Origin: Octadecabacter sp. SW4
GTDB taxonomy: Bacteria; Pseudomonadota; Alphaproteobacteria; Rhodobacterales; Rhodobacteraceae
DNA: 64,000 nucleotides
Direction of reading: 5' to 3'
Assembly (NCBI RefSeq): GCF_008065155.1
Contig: NZ_CP042819.1
Location: forward strand, 2,266,922 to 2,330,921
Notes under the pieces: generated by a model
The model's database searches: none
Seen by the model: only the letters and a program-made list of their open reading frames with translations
What the model was told of the DNA's origin: nothing
Made by a program: the position numbers and the translations under genes
Part shown: positions 34,835 through 43,773 of the stretch, one piece after another
How positions within the stretch are numbered: position 1 is the stretch's first letter
How the letters are laid out: each line of letters begins with the position of its first letter

Positions 34835-35680
34835 ATGGCCGACCTGCTGACACTGGAAAACGCGACAAACCTGATCATGCTTTGCTTTTTGCAGGCGGTT
34901 TTGGGCTTTGATAACCTGCTTTATATCTCGATCGAAAGCCAGCGCGCGCCGGTGGCCCAGCAAAAGGCCGTGCGCACGTGGGGCATCATCATCGCCGTGG
35001 CGTTGCGTGTGATCCTGTTGTTTGTGATGATCCAGCTTCTCAATGCCCTGAACGCGCCGTTCTATACCTTTGAATGGGACGGAGTGATCACCGGCAGCGT
35101 CAACTTTGCTACTGTCGTGTTCATCGTCGGCGGGGCATTCATCATGTATACGGCCGTCAAGGAAATCGGGCACATGCTGTCGATTGAAAAGCTTGCGCAC
35201 GATGTCGAGGGGAAGTCGGGCAAATCGGCGACGCAGGTCGTCTTGCTGATCGTCTTTATGAACCTGATCTTCTCGTTTGATTCCGTGCTGTCGGCGATTG
35301 CGATTACCGATGTCTTCCCGATCCTGGCAACCGCAATCATCCTCAGCGGGCTGGCCATGCTGTTGCTGGCGGATGGTGTTACCAATTTCCTGCAAAAGAA
35401 CCGCATGTATGAAGTTCTGGGCCTGTTTATCCTGCTGATCGTCGGCGTTGTGCTGCTGGGCGAAAGTGGGCAGGCGGCGGTGCATGGCCTTGAGGCGATG
35501 GGCGTGCCCTACGAGGAGGCCAAGGCCGAGGCGCTCAAGGTCTTTGGCCGCGAAATCATCCCGATGTCGAAATCCACCTTTTACTTCTCGGTTGTGGTGC
35601 TGGTTGCGGTCGAAGTGCTGCAATCGGGCTATAGCCGCAAATTGAACGCCGAACGCGCCGCGCTGCAAGAACACTCGTAA
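34835..35680 (+). CDS. TerC-family integral membrane protein
   Basis: A 281-residue protein with seven to eight membrane helices. The TerC family's conserved acidic intramembrane motifs are LQAVLGFDNLLYISIES and MNLIFSFDSVLSAIAITD. Members include TerC (tellurite-resistance) and the manganese exporters/insertion-linked YkoY/YceF group. The ATG at 34835 is 20 bp into the post-rluB gap. It is the first gene of the co-directional train that continues with a micro-protein, XpaC and TelA. The 55-bp gap before the micro-protein may hold a separate promoter. Confidence 0.9.
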   Translation: MADLLTLENATNLIMLCFLQAVLGFDNLLYISIESQRAPVAQQKAVRTWGIIIAVALRVILLFVMIQLLNALNAPFYTFEWDGVITGSVNFATVVFIVGGAFIMYTAVKEIGHMLSIEKLAHDVEGKSGKSATQVVLLIVFMNLIFSFDSVLSAIAITDVFPILATAIILSGLAMLLLADGVTNFLQKNRMYEVLGLFILLIVGVVLLGESGQAAVHGLEAMGVPYEEAKAEALKVFGREIIPMSKSTFYFSVVVLVAVEVLQSGYSRKLNAERAALQEHS

Positions 35681-35735
35681 ACGCGCGCGCCACGGACTAT
35701 CTTAGGGCTGATACGGTGCAACTGGGGGCACAGAC

Positions 35736-35813
35736 ATGATCAAGAATGTGGCATACGGCGCGCTTTTGCTGCTTCTGCTTGGCATTTCGACCGGCTGGAT
35801 TGCGGGGCTTTAG
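35736..35813 (+). CDS. 25-residue membrane micro-protein upstream of xpaC
   Basis: ATG at 35736 to TAG at 35811-35813 encodes MIKNVAYGALLLLLLGIST followed by GWIAGL. It has a single hydrophobic helix, a positive N-terminus, and no charged residue after position 3. Its stop is 2 bp before the XpaC start codon, which fits a translationally coupled reading frame. There is a G-rich (GGGGGCA) but weak ribosome site. It could also be a leader peptide. Too short to identify by homology. Confidence 0.5.
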   Translation: MIKNVAYGALLLLLLGISTGWIAGL

Positions 35814-35815
35814 GC

Positions 35816-36682
35816 ATGGCACAACGCTTTGGCGGCAAACATAGCCCGAACACTGCAAGCGCCCCCGCGCCCGAAGTCATTGACGAACGCAAGGTCGATG
35901 CCGCGGGCGCGCGCGCGAATTTACTTTTCGTGCCGCCGGTGATCCTTGTGTTTACCTCGCTCAACGAAGGGGCAACGGGCCTTGCCATTGGGCTGGTCGC
36001 CGCCGGCTTGCTGACACTGGGTGCGTGGTTGCTGCGGGACGGATTACGCGCGACGGCGGCCTATGAGGCGCGCAAGGTTGCCCGCCGCCCCGCTGTTCCA
36101 CGCAAGATATTTGCCGCTGTGGCTACGGGTCTTGGGGCCGGATTGGCCAGCTATGCGACTGACCCGAATTTGATTGCGGGCGGTCTTTATGCCTTGATCG
36201 CTGGCGCCCTGCACATCACGGCGTTCGGCATCGACCCCTTGAAAGACAAGCGCATGGACGGCATCGACACCTTCCAGCAAGACCGCGTTGCCCGCGTCGT
36301 GGACGAGGCCGAGGCCTATTTGCGCGCCATGAAAGACCATATTGCCACGCTCAATGATCGCCCGCTTGATCTGCGCGTCACTGCCTTTCAAACCGCCGCC
36401 CGCCGGATGATCCGCACAGTCGAAGAAGACCCGCGCGACCTGACGGGCGCGCGCAAGTTTCTGGGCGTCTATCTGATGGGTGCGCGCGATGCCTCGGTCA
36501 AGTTCGTTGATGTCTACAAGCGCAATCGCGACGACGTGGCGCGTGCCGACTATGAAGCCCTGCTGAGCGATCTTGAGCAGAATTTCGCCGCACGAACAGA
36601 AAAGCTGTTGCTGGACGACCGCAGTGACATGGACATTGAAATCAAGGTGCTGCGCGATCGGTTGCAGCGCGAAGGCCTGTAA
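35816..36682 (+). CDS. XpaC-like (5-bromo-4-chloroindolyl phosphate hydrolysis family) protein
   Basis: A 288-residue membrane-associated protein. Two to four hydrophobic helices lie at about residues 36-75 and 100-140 (NLLFVPPVILVFTSLNEGA; LASYATDPNLIAGGLYALIA). The C-terminal half is charged and helical, with VDEAEAYLRAMKDHIATLND and LLSDLEQNFAARTEKLLLDD. XpaC proteins are repeatedly found immediately upstream of TelA, and the 21-bp gap to telA here fits that. The name comes from a Bacillus phenotype; the molecular function is not known. Confidence 0.82.
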   Translation: MAQRFGGKHSPNTASAPAPEVIDERKVDAAGARANLLFVPPVILVFTSLNEGATGLAIGLVAAGLLTLGAWLLRDGLRATAAYEARKVARRPAVPRKIFAAVATGLGAGLASYATDPNLIAGGLYALIAGALHITAFGIDPLKDKRMDGIDTFQQDRVARVVDEAEAYLRAMKDHIATLNDRPLDLRVTAFQTAARRMIRTVEEDPRDLTGARKFLGVYLMGARDASVKFVDVYKRNRDDVARADYEALLSDLEQNFAARTEKLLLDDRSDMDIEIKVLRDRLQREGL

Positions 36683-36703
36683 GGGTCAGTAAAGGGGGAC
36701 ATT

Positions 36704-37906
36704 ATGTCTGATACCGTTGTGAACAATATGCAAAAAGCCCAAGCCACGCTGGCCGAGGTCGAAAAAGTCACCGCCGTGGTTCTGGCCGAGCCCAAGAACG
36801 AGCTGGTGACCCTTGAAAGCGCAAACAAGAAAACCGGCGCTGAAATCACCAAGCGCATGGCCGAACTGGACATGTCAGACACCAATTCGATCATCTCGTT
36901 CGGGTCATCAGCCCAGTCGGAATTGCAGGTGATCAGCCAATCCATGCTGCAAGGCGTGCGCAACAAGGATGTCGGCCCTGCCGGTGACAGCCTGCGCCAG
37001 ATCGTCACCACGATCCGCGGTTTCAACGTCAGCGAACTGGATGTGCGCCGCAAACGCTCGTGGTGGGAAAGGCTGCTTGGCCGCATGGCGCCTGCCGCAA
37101 AATTCGCCGCCCGTTTCGAAACCGTGCAGGGCCAGATTGACAAGGTGACGGACGATCTGCTGCGCCACGAACATGTGCTGCTCAAAGACATCGAAAGCCT
37201 TGATGTGCTTTATGACAAGACGCTGGCGTTTTACGACGAACTTGCGCTGTATATTGCCGCTGGCGAGGAAAAGCTGAAAGAGCTGGACGAGAAAACCATT
37301 CCCGCCAAGGTCGCCGAAGTCGAAAAAGCCCCCGAAGAACAGGGCGTGATGAAGGCGCAGGAACTGCGCGACATGCGCGCCGCACGTGACGATCTGGAAC
37401 GCCGGGTCCACGACCTGAAACTGACCCGTCAGGTAACGATGCAATCGCTGCCTTCGATCCGTCTGGTGCAGGAAAACGACAAATCGCTGGTCACCAAGAT
37501 CAATTCGACGCTGATCAACACCGTGCCGCTGTGGGAAACGCAACTGGCGCAGGCCGTCACCATCCAGCGTAGTGCCGAGGCCGCCGTGGCGGTGCGCGAC
37601 GCCAATGACCTGACCAATGAATTGCTGACCGCGAACGCTGAAAACCTGCGCAGCGCCAACAAGATGATCCGCACCGAAATGGAACGCGGCGTATTCGATA
37701 TCGAAGCGATCAAAAAGGCCAACGCCGACCTGATCGGCACCATCGAGGAATCCCTGCAAATCGCGGACGAAGGCAAGCGCAAGCGCGCCGAGGCCGAAAA
37801 GGAACTGCAGACAATGGAGGCCGAACTCAAGGCAACGCTGTCTGCCGCCAAGGCACGTGGCACGGGCACCGGCGACACCATCGGCACGGCCGCAGGCGCG
37901 GACTAA
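36704..37906 (+). CDS. telA: Toxic anion resistance protein TelA
   Basis: A 400-residue TelA-family protein. It is almost entirely helical and charged (coiled-coil), with no signal peptide or membrane segment. Family markers are SFGSSAQSELQVISQSML near the N-terminus, VRRKRSWWERLLGR in the middle, and TMQSLPSIRLVQENDKSL, NTVPLWETQLAQAVTIQRS near the C-terminus. ATG at 36704 is preceded by AAAGGGGGA. Known for tellurite resistance on plasmids; widely conserved homologues are linked to membrane/envelope stress. The helical filament-like nature invites comparison with PspA. Confidence 0.92.
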   Translation: MSDTVVNNMQKAQATLAEVEKVTAVVLAEPKNELVTLESANKKTGAEITKRMAELDMSDTNSIISFGSSAQSELQVISQSMLQGVRNKDVGPAGDSLRQIVTTIRGFNVSELDVRRKRSWWERLLGRMAPAAKFAARFETVQGQIDKVTDDLLRHEHVLLKDIESLDVLYDKTLAFYDELALYIAAGEEKLKELDEKTIPAKVAEVEKAPEEQGVMKAQELRDMRAARDDLERRVHDLKLTRQVTMQSLPSIRLVQENDKSLVTKINSTLINTVPLWETQLAQAVTIQRSAEAAVAVRDANDLTNELLTANAENLRSANKMIRTEMERGVFDIEAIKKANADLIGTIEESLQIADEGKRKRAEAEKELQTMEAELKATLSAAKARGTGTGDTIGTAAGAD

Positions 37907-37910
37907 ACGG

Positions 37911-38905
37911 TTGGGCCGCAAGGGAAACATCGCAGGCACGGTTCTGCGCGGTTTGGGCCTCGCGGCCCTGGTCGGATTGATGGGCTGCGAACAATCGCTG
38001 CCTGTCGACCCGATGCCCGCCCCCCTTCGCGCCCTGACCGGCTGTTTGAGCCGATGCCGGCCATGCCTGCCCCGATCCTTGCGCCCGATCAGGTGGACGC
38101 GGACAGTGCCGCCCTGCGGATTCACTATCAACGCCTGCAAAATGACCTGCTGGCCCAAGGGTTGTTGCGCACCGACGGTGGTGGGCCGGACACGCCCTTT
38201 ACCGACACGATGCTGGCACGCAACTTCGTGCGTATTGCGCTGTTTGACGAGTATGTCGCTGACGGCGGCGGGTTTCGCGCCCAGCCGACCATCAGTAACC
38301 TGCGCCGCTGGGAACGCCCGATCCGGATGGACATTACCTTTGGTGATAGCATCCCCGAGGCGCAGCGCGTCGCCGACACAGATTCCGTGCGCGCTTATGC
38401 CGACCGCCTGGCGCGTCTGACCGGGCTGTCAATCACACCCACCAGCAATAACGCCAATTTCAACGTCCTGATTTTGAACGAAAACGACCGGCGTGGTTAC
38501 GAGGCGCAATTGCGTGCCCTTGTCCCGAATATGGACGCCTCCACGATGCGGGCGATCATTGATCTGCCGCGCGACACCCTGTGCCTTGTGGTTGCCTTTT
38601 CAGAAGGCGGAGATGCCAGCTATTCCCGCGCCATCGCGCTGATCCGTGGTGAACACCCCGATCTGATGCGCCTTGCCTGCATCCACGAGGAAATCGCCCA
38701 AGGGCTCGGCCTGGCAAATGACAGCCCGCAGGCCCGCCCGTCGATTTTCAACGACGACGAAGAATTCGGCCTACTGACAACCCACGACGAAATGCTGCTG
38801 AAAATGCTGTATGATCCGCGCCTGAAAAACGGCATGACCGCCGCCGAGGCCGCGCCGATCGCACGGGTGATCGCGCGGGAATTGATGGCGGAGGGGGCAA
38901 GTTGA
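37911..38905 (+). pseudogene. DUF2927 lipoprotein gene with a one-base frameshift
   Basis: Two overlapping frames together make one DUF2927 protein. Frame A starts at TTG 37911, 4 bp after the telA stop. It encodes a lipoprotein signal (GLGLAALVGLMGC) and a short linker. Frame B (running from about 38021 to 38905) gives RPDRLFEPMPAMPAPILAPD and then the DUF2927 body: LARNFVRIALFDEY, TISNLRRWERPIRMDITF, RLTGLSITPTSNNANFNVLI, CIHEEIAQGLGLAND. The switch falls at six Cs (38020-38025); a seventh C would restore a single frame. It may be an assembly error, a slippery or phase-variable site, or a real mutation. An internal ATG at 38054 would give a 283-residue protein without a signal, which suits the family poorly. 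Confidence 0.75.
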
Positions 38906-38942
38906 TGGACACCACCGATTTCACACTGGAAGGGAGCCAAAC

Positions 38943-40040
38943 ATGGGCATTCTCGATTTTCTAACCGGCGAATTTATCGACGTCATTCATTGGACCGACG
39001 ATACCCGCGACACGATGGTCTGGCGGTTCGAGCGCGAGGACCACGAGATAAAGTATGGCGCCAAGCTGACCGTGCGCGAAGGGCAAGCGGCAGTGTTCGT
39101 GCACGAAGGCCAGTTGGCCGATGTGTTCACGCCGGGCCTTTATATGCTTGAAACCAACAACATGCCCATCTTGACGACCTTGCAACACTGGGATCATGGT
39201 TTCAAAAGCCCGTTCAAATCGGAAATCTACTACGTCAATACGACGCGGTTCAACGATCTGAAATGGGGCACGAAGAACCCGATCATGCTGCGCGACCCCG
39301 AATTTGGCCCGACCCGTATTCGCGCCTATGGCACCTATTCCGTGCGCGTCACCGATCCCGCCAAGTTCCTGACCGAAATCGTCGGCACGGACGGCGAATT
39401 CACGATGGACGAGATCAGCTATCAGGTGCGCAATATCATCGTGCAGGAGTTTTCCCGCGTGATCGCCGCCTCGGGCATTCCGGTGCTGGATATGGCTGCC
39501 AACACCGCCGATCTGGGCAAGCTGATTGCTGGTGCGATTGCCGACACGGTCGCAGCTTACGGTATTTCCATCCCTGAGCTCTATATCGAAAACATCTCCC
39601 TACCGCCTGCGGTGGAAAAAGCGCTCGATACCCGCACCTCGCGCGGGCTGACGGGCGATCTGGACGCGCATATGAAATATGCCGCCGCCGAAGCCTTGCG
39701 TCAGGGCGGCGAAGCATCCGGCGCGATGGGTGCGGGACTGGGCGCAGGCATGGGTATGGCGATGGCGGGCCGAATGGCTGGCCCTTGGGGGGCGGTGCCT
39801 GCTGTTGCCCCTGTCGCGCCCCCGCCACCGCCCGTCGAAAAAGTCTGGCACATCGCTGAAGCGGGCAAGACCAAGGGGCCGTTTTCGCGCGCCACGATGG
39901 GTCAGATGGTCGCTAAGGGCGAAGTCACCCGCGAAACCCACGTCTGGACTGCCGGGCAGGATGGCTGGAAAACCGCCGATGACGTTGCCGAGCTGGCGCA
40001 GCTGTTCACGGTGATGCCGCCCCCGCCACCGGGGGCGTAG
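38943..40040 (+). CDS. SPFH-domain protein with C-terminal GYF_2 domain
   Basis: A 365-residue protein. Residues about 1-250 are the YdjI-like SPFH ('virion core protein') domain. It starts MGILDFLTGEFIDVIHWTDD, contains AAVFVHEGQLADVFTPGLY and IRAYGTYSVRVTDPAKFL, and ends LYIENISLPPAVEKALDTR. A Gly/Ala/Pro-rich linker (residues about 255-300) then leads to a GYF_2 domain (VWHIAEAGKTKGPFSRATMG, TRETHVWTAGQDGWKTADDV). SPFH proteins build membrane scaffolds; GYF_2 domains are predicted protein-binding modules. ATG at 38943 has GAAGGGA upstream. Bacillus YdjI is the closest well-studied analogue. Confidence 0.88.
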   Translation: MGILDFLTGEFIDVIHWTDDTRDTMVWRFEREDHEIKYGAKLTVREGQAAVFVHEGQLADVFTPGLYMLETNNMPILTTLQHWDHGFKSPFKSEIYYVNTTRFNDLKWGTKNPIMLRDPEFGPTRIRAYGTYSVRVTDPAKFLTEIVGTDGEFTMDEISYQVRNIIVQEFSRVIAASGIPVLDMAANTADLGKLIAGAIADTVAAYGISIPELYIENISLPPAVEKALDTRTSRGLTGDLDAHMKYAAAEALRQGGEASGAMGAGLGAGMGMAMAGRMAGPWGAVPAVAPVAPPPPPVEKVWHIAEAGKTKGPFSRATMGQMVAKGEVTRETHVWTAGQDGWKTADDVAELAQLFTVMPPPPPGA

Positions 40041-40045
40041 GATCA

Positions 40046-40369
40046 ATGTCGGATCACCCTGCCCTGTTTGATCGCACCAGCGTGCGCTGGGGGTTGCAGG
40101 GTGATCCGGTCCTTTGGGACGCGCTGCAAATCCACTTTGATCAATCAGGTCTGCCCGACAGTAGTGCCGCCTTTGAAACAGCCCTTACCACACGGATCGA
40201 AGGGTTGATCGGCTGTTCGCTTGCCGATGCGCCCCAGCGAATACCTGTAAGGGCGTTCTTCTCAGAAAATGGCGGCATGTCCTCGGGCATGGTTGACCGC
40301 GATGTCTGGCGCAACAGTCTTATCCCTTTGTTGCTCGGGCGCTATCGTGACCGAACATCAACACACTGA
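40046..40369 (+). CDS. Small hypothetical protein between SPFH and zinc-ribbon genes
   Basis: A 107-residue protein I do not recognise. It starts 5 bp after the SPFH gene stop, so it is part of the operon. No signal peptide, membrane segment or Cys motif. The segment WDALQIHFDQSGLPDSSAAFETAL looks helical, and IPVRAFFSENGGMSSGMVDRDVW is a conserved-looking loop. Probably cytosolic. It may be operon-specific. Confidence 0.65.
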   Translation: MSDHPALFDRTSVRWGLQGDPVLWDALQIHFDQSGLPDSSAAFETALTTRIEGLIGCSLADAPQRIPVRAFFSENGGMSSGMVDRDVWRNSLIPLLLGRYRDRTSTH

Positions 40370-40496
40370 AACTATCTGCCCGCCGCACCCGCCTTTACGT
40401 CGCCTTGCGGATCATGGCCCCGAAAATCCTGCATCGTTTCTTGTGAAATGCGCGCCGGATATGGCGTCAGCCGCCAAGCGTTGATATGTCTCGGAC

Positions 40497-41618
40497 ATGA
40501 GTGATACCACCGCGCCATACGATACGCCTGCCCCCGTCGAAGAACACCGCTTTCCCTGCGATCAATGCGGTGCTGATATGCGCTTTGATCCGGGGGAAAA
40601 CCGCCTGATCTGCGATCATTGCGGCAACACCCAAGCCTTGTCGGCAGGCGATTATCGCGGCGGTGCGATCCGCGAACTGGACTTTCGCGCGGCCCTCGAC
40701 AATCAGCTTCCGGATGCCGAAATCGAAGAAATCCGCGTGGTATCCTGCCCCAATTGCGGCGCGCAGATCGAAATCGATCAAACCGCCCATGCAATCGAAT
40801 GTCCGTTCTGCGCCACGCCCGTGGTCACGGATACCGGGCTGCATCGTTACATCAAACCAAAGGGGCTGCTGCCTTTTGCACTGGATGAACGCGAGGCGCG
40901 CAATAATCTGACCAACTGGCTGGGCAGCCTGTGGTTTGCCCCGAACGGTGTGAAACAATATGCCCGCAAAGGCCGCGCGATGAACGGCATTTACGTGCCC
41001 TACTGGACCTTTGATGCGGACACCAAAAGCCAGTATCGCGGCGAACGCGGGACCGATTACTACGAAACAAAAACCGTGATGCGGGATGGCAAACGCACGC
41101 AGGTGCGCGTGCGCAAGACCCGGTGGCGCAATACATCGGGCCGCGTTGCACGGTTCTTTGATGATGTGCTGGTGCTGGCCTCGAAATCCTTGCCCAAGCG
41201 ATACACCGACGGGCTGGAACCCTGGGATCTAGCCGCGCTGGAACCCTACCGTCCTGAATATCTGGCCGGTTTCCGCGCCGAGGGGTATCAGGTGGAACTG
41301 GACCAAGGCTATGGCGAGGCTCGCGCGCATATGGATCGCGTGATCCTGCGGGACGTGAAATTCGACATTGGCGGTGACCGCCAGCGCGTGCACGGGATCA
41401 ACACCCAGATCAGCGATGTCACGTTCAAACATATTCTGCTGCCCGTCTGGATGGCCGCCTATAAATATCGTGGTAAGACCTATCGCTTTGTCGTCAATGG
41501 TCGCACAGGGCGCGTCCAGGGCGAACGCCCCTATTCCGCAATCAAGATCGCGATGGCCGTGATCTTTGGTCTGATCATTGCAGGGATCGCAGGATATGTT
41601 ATCGCTAACAGCCAATAG
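40497..41618 (+). CDS. Zinc-ribbon protein with C-terminal membrane anchor (YdjG-like)
   Basis: A 373-residue protein. The N-terminus has two zinc ribbons: FPCDQCGADMRFD...LICDHCGN and VVSCPNCGAQIEID...ECPFCATP. The middle is the family's conserved beta-rich region (NGIYVPYWTFDADTKSQYRG, PVWMAAYKYRGKTYRFVVNG). A final hydrophobic segment (IAMAVIFGLIIAGIAGYVIA) anchors it. The 'TFIIB-type zinc-ribbon' family sits beside SPFH (YdjI) proteins, and Bacillus YdjG recruits YdjI to the membrane. The 127-bp gap before it shows nothing else. Confidence 0.85.
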   Translation: MSDTTAPYDTPAPVEEHRFPCDQCGADMRFDPGENRLICDHCGNTQALSAGDYRGGAIRELDFRAALDNQLPDAEIEEIRVVSCPNCGAQIEIDQTAHAIECPFCATPVVTDTGLHRYIKPKGLLPFALDEREARNNLTNWLGSLWFAPNGVKQYARKGRAMNGIYVPYWTFDADTKSQYRGERGTDYYETKTVMRDGKRTQVRVRKTRWRNTSGRVARFFDDVLVLASKSLPKRYTDGLEPWDLAALEPYRPEYLAGFRAEGYQVELDQGYGEARAHMDRVILRDVKFDIGGDRQRVHGINTQISDVTFKHILLPVWMAAYKYRGKTYRFVVNGRTGRVQGERPYSAIKIAMAVIFGLIIAGIAGYVIANSQ

Positions 41619-41633
41619 AACCGGAGACCGCAA

Positions 41634-42548
41634 ATGATTCTGTCCTGTGGCGAAGCCCTGATCGACATGCTGCCGCGCACATCAGACGCGGGCGAACCCG
41701 CCTTTGCCCCCTATGCGGGGGGGGCGGTGTTCAACACGGCGATTGCGCTGGGGCGGCTTGGCGTGCCTGCCAGCTTTTTCAGTGGGATCAGTTCGGATTT
41801 TCTGGGCGACATCCTTTTGGAATCGCTACGCGAGAGCAACGTTGCAAACGGTCTATGCCACATCAGCGACCGTCCCTGCACGGTGGCCTTTGTCAAACTG
41901 GTGAACGGTCAGGCGACCTATGCGTTTTACGATGAAAACACAGCCGGGCGGATGCTTGCGGTTGATGACCTTCCCAGCGTCACGGCAGACGCGCTGTTTT
42001 TTGGTGGAATCAGCCTTGTGGTTGACCCATGTGGTGGCGCTTACGAGGCTTTGATGCTACGCGAAAGCGCATCCAAGGTCACGATGATTGACCCCAATAT
42101 CCGCCCCTCCTTCATCAAGGACGAAGCCCGCTACCGCGCCCGTATTGACCGGATGCTGCGCGCCGCCGACATCGTGAAACTGTCGGACGAAGACCTGCAT
42201 TGGCTGATGGGTGCGGGCGATATCACCGATTTGGCGCGCAAGATCGTGGCGATGGGTCCGCGCCTTGTCTGCATCACCGAAGGCGCCAAGGGTGTGACCG
42301 GTTTCACCTCTGCCGATAATATCTTCGTGCCGTCAAATGTGGTGCAGGTCGTCGATACGGTTGGTGCCGGTGACACGTTCAATGCGGGCCTGTTGGCAGC
42401 ACTGCACAAGCGCGGTGTGCTGACCAAGGAAAAGATCGCCACGCTTGATCCGGCCACGATCACCGCCGCATTGACGATGGGGGTGAACGCCGCCGCAGTG
42501 ACTGTCAGCCGCGCGGGCGCCAACCCGCCCTGGGCGCACGAGTTGTGA
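41634..42548 (+). CDS. PfkB-family carbohydrate kinase (fructokinase-like)
   Basis: A 304-residue ribokinase-fold enzyme. It opens [15 protein letters not shown], contains the Gly-rich substrate lid [17 protein letters not shown], and ends with [19 protein letters not shown], which holds the catalytic Asp and anion hole. The sequence favours a fructokinase-like substrate, but PfkB specificities are hard to read. It begins 15 bp after the zinc-ribbon gene and overlaps dtd by 4 bp (GTGA), so it is probably read from the TelA operon. Confidence 0.85.
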   Translation: MILSCGEALIDMLPRTSDAGEPAFAPYAGGAVFNTAIALGRLGVPASFFSGISSDFLGDILLESLRESNVANGLCHISDRPCTVAFVKLVNGQATYAFYDENTAGRMLAVDDLPSVTADALFFGGISLVVDPCGGAYEALMLRESASKVTMIDPNIRPSFIKDEARYRARIDRMLRAADIVKLSDEDLHWLMGAGDITDLARKIVAMGPRLVCITEGAKGVTGFTSADNIFVPSNVVQVVDTVGAGDTFNAGLLAALHKRGVLTKEKIATLDPATITAALTMGVNAAAVTVSRAGANPPWAHEL

Positions 42549-42988
42549 GGGCACTGATCCAGCGCGTCAGCGCCGCCAGCGTTTTGGTCGCAGGCGAACC
42601 GATCGGCGCTATTGATCGCGGTCTGCTGATCCTTGTCTGCGCCATGCAGGGTGACACGCCCGACCTGCCCGCGAAACTTGCGGCCAAGATCAGCAAACTG
42701 CGCGTTTTTTCCGATGGCGCGGGCAAGATGAACCTGTCCCTGACCGATATTGGTGGCAGCGCCCTGGTCGTCAGTCAGTTCACACTGGCGGCCGACACAT
42801 CGCGCGGCAATCGCCCCGGATTTTCCACCGCCGCCGCACCCGAGGCCGGGAACGCGGCTTACGAGGCGTTCAAATCCGCCCTTGCAGCCCTTGGAATCCC
42901 GGTGCAATCGGGGCGTTTCGGGGCGGATATGCAGGTAGCCCTCACCAACGACGGCCCCGTCACGATCTGGATCGACACCGACGCCTAG
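42545..42988 (+). CDS. dtd: D-aminoacyl-tRNA deacylase
   Basis: A 147-residue enzyme that removes D-amino acids from tRNA. Start GTG at 42545 is coupled to the kinase stop (GTGA). The N-terminus is [20 protein letters not shown]. Active-site motifs are [17 protein letters not shown] and the C-terminal GxMQVxLxNDGPVT ([15 protein letters not shown]), the Gly-cisPro region. It converges on znuB with a 4-bp overlap. Confidence 0.96.
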   Translation: MRALIQRVSAASVLVAGEPIGAIDRGLLILVCAMQGDTPDLPAKLAAKISKLRVFSDGAGKMNLSLTDIGGSALVVSQFTLAADTSRGNRPGFSTAAAPEAGNAAYEAFKSALAALGIPVQSGRFGADMQVALTNDGPVTIWIDTDA

Positions 42989-43773
42989 GCGCGCAGCCGC
43001 GTCGCAATGGTGCCAAGCGCGAACAGCATCACAGCAACGGTCACAATCGACGGGCCAGCGGGTGTTTCCAACCGCAAGCTCAGGGCCATTCCACCAAGCG
43101 CCGAGAGCACGCCGATCAAGACCGCCAGCACCGCCATGCCTTCGGGGGTGCGCGCCATGCCGCGGGCGGTGGCAGCGGGAACGATCAGCAATGCAGTGAT
43201 CAAAAGCGCGCCCACCACCTTGATCGACACCGCAACGACCATCGCCAGCAGCAAGGTCAGGATCAATTGTTCGCGGCGCGGATTGATCGTTGCGGCATGC
43301 GCCAGATCGGGTGACACCGTGGCTGTCAGCAGGGCCGTCCAATGGCGCCACAGCACCGCGCTGACAATCACCGCCCCGCCCCAGATCACCGCCAGATTTG
43401 TCGTGCTGACCAATAACACATCGCCAAACAGATAGGCATCCAGATCAATGCGCCGTCCCGGTACCAGCGACACCGCGACAAGCCCCAGCGCCAGCGCCCC
43501 ATGCGACACGACACCCAGCAAGGTATCGATCGCAACCCCCCGCCCGCTCAGGGAAAAGACCAGCAAGGACGCGGCCAGCGACACGGCCAGCACGCCCGTG
43601 AAAATCGAAAACGAAAACGCCAGCGCCAAGGCCACCCCAAGGATCGCCGCATGGGCCGTGGCATCGCCGAAATAGGCCATGCGCCGCCAAACGACAAAAC
43701 AGCCCAGCACGCCTGTAGCAAGGGCGGTGCCGACCGCAGCCAGCACCGCGCGTATCACAAAATCATCGAGCAT
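42985..43773 (-). CDS. znuB: Zinc ABC transporter permease ZnuB
   Basis: A 262-residue inner-membrane permease with about eight hydrophobic helices of the metal ABC-3 family. [21 protein letters not shown] is the family N-terminal signature and [21 protein letters not shown] the C-terminal one. It follows znuC directly (the ATG overlaps the znuC stop by one base), which is usual for zur-znuCB. Confidence 0.95.
   Translation of the reverse strand: MLDDFVIRAVLAAVGTALATGVLGCFVVWRRMAYFGDATAHAAILGVALALAFSFSIFTGVLAVSLAASLLVFSLSGRGVAIDTLLGVVSHGALALGLVAVSLVPGRRIDLDAYLFGDVLLVSTTNLAVIWGGAVIVSAVLWRHWTALLTATVSPDLAHAATINPRREQLILTLLLAMVVAVSIKVVGALLITALLIVPAATARGMARTPEGMAVLAVLIGVLSALGGMALSLRLETPAGPSIVTVAVMLFALGTIATRLRA

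Noticed and set aside
33674..35674. Antisense open frame of 666 codons across rluB and terC
   Set aside because: It spans two genes with clear sense-strand motifs; composition is shadow-like.
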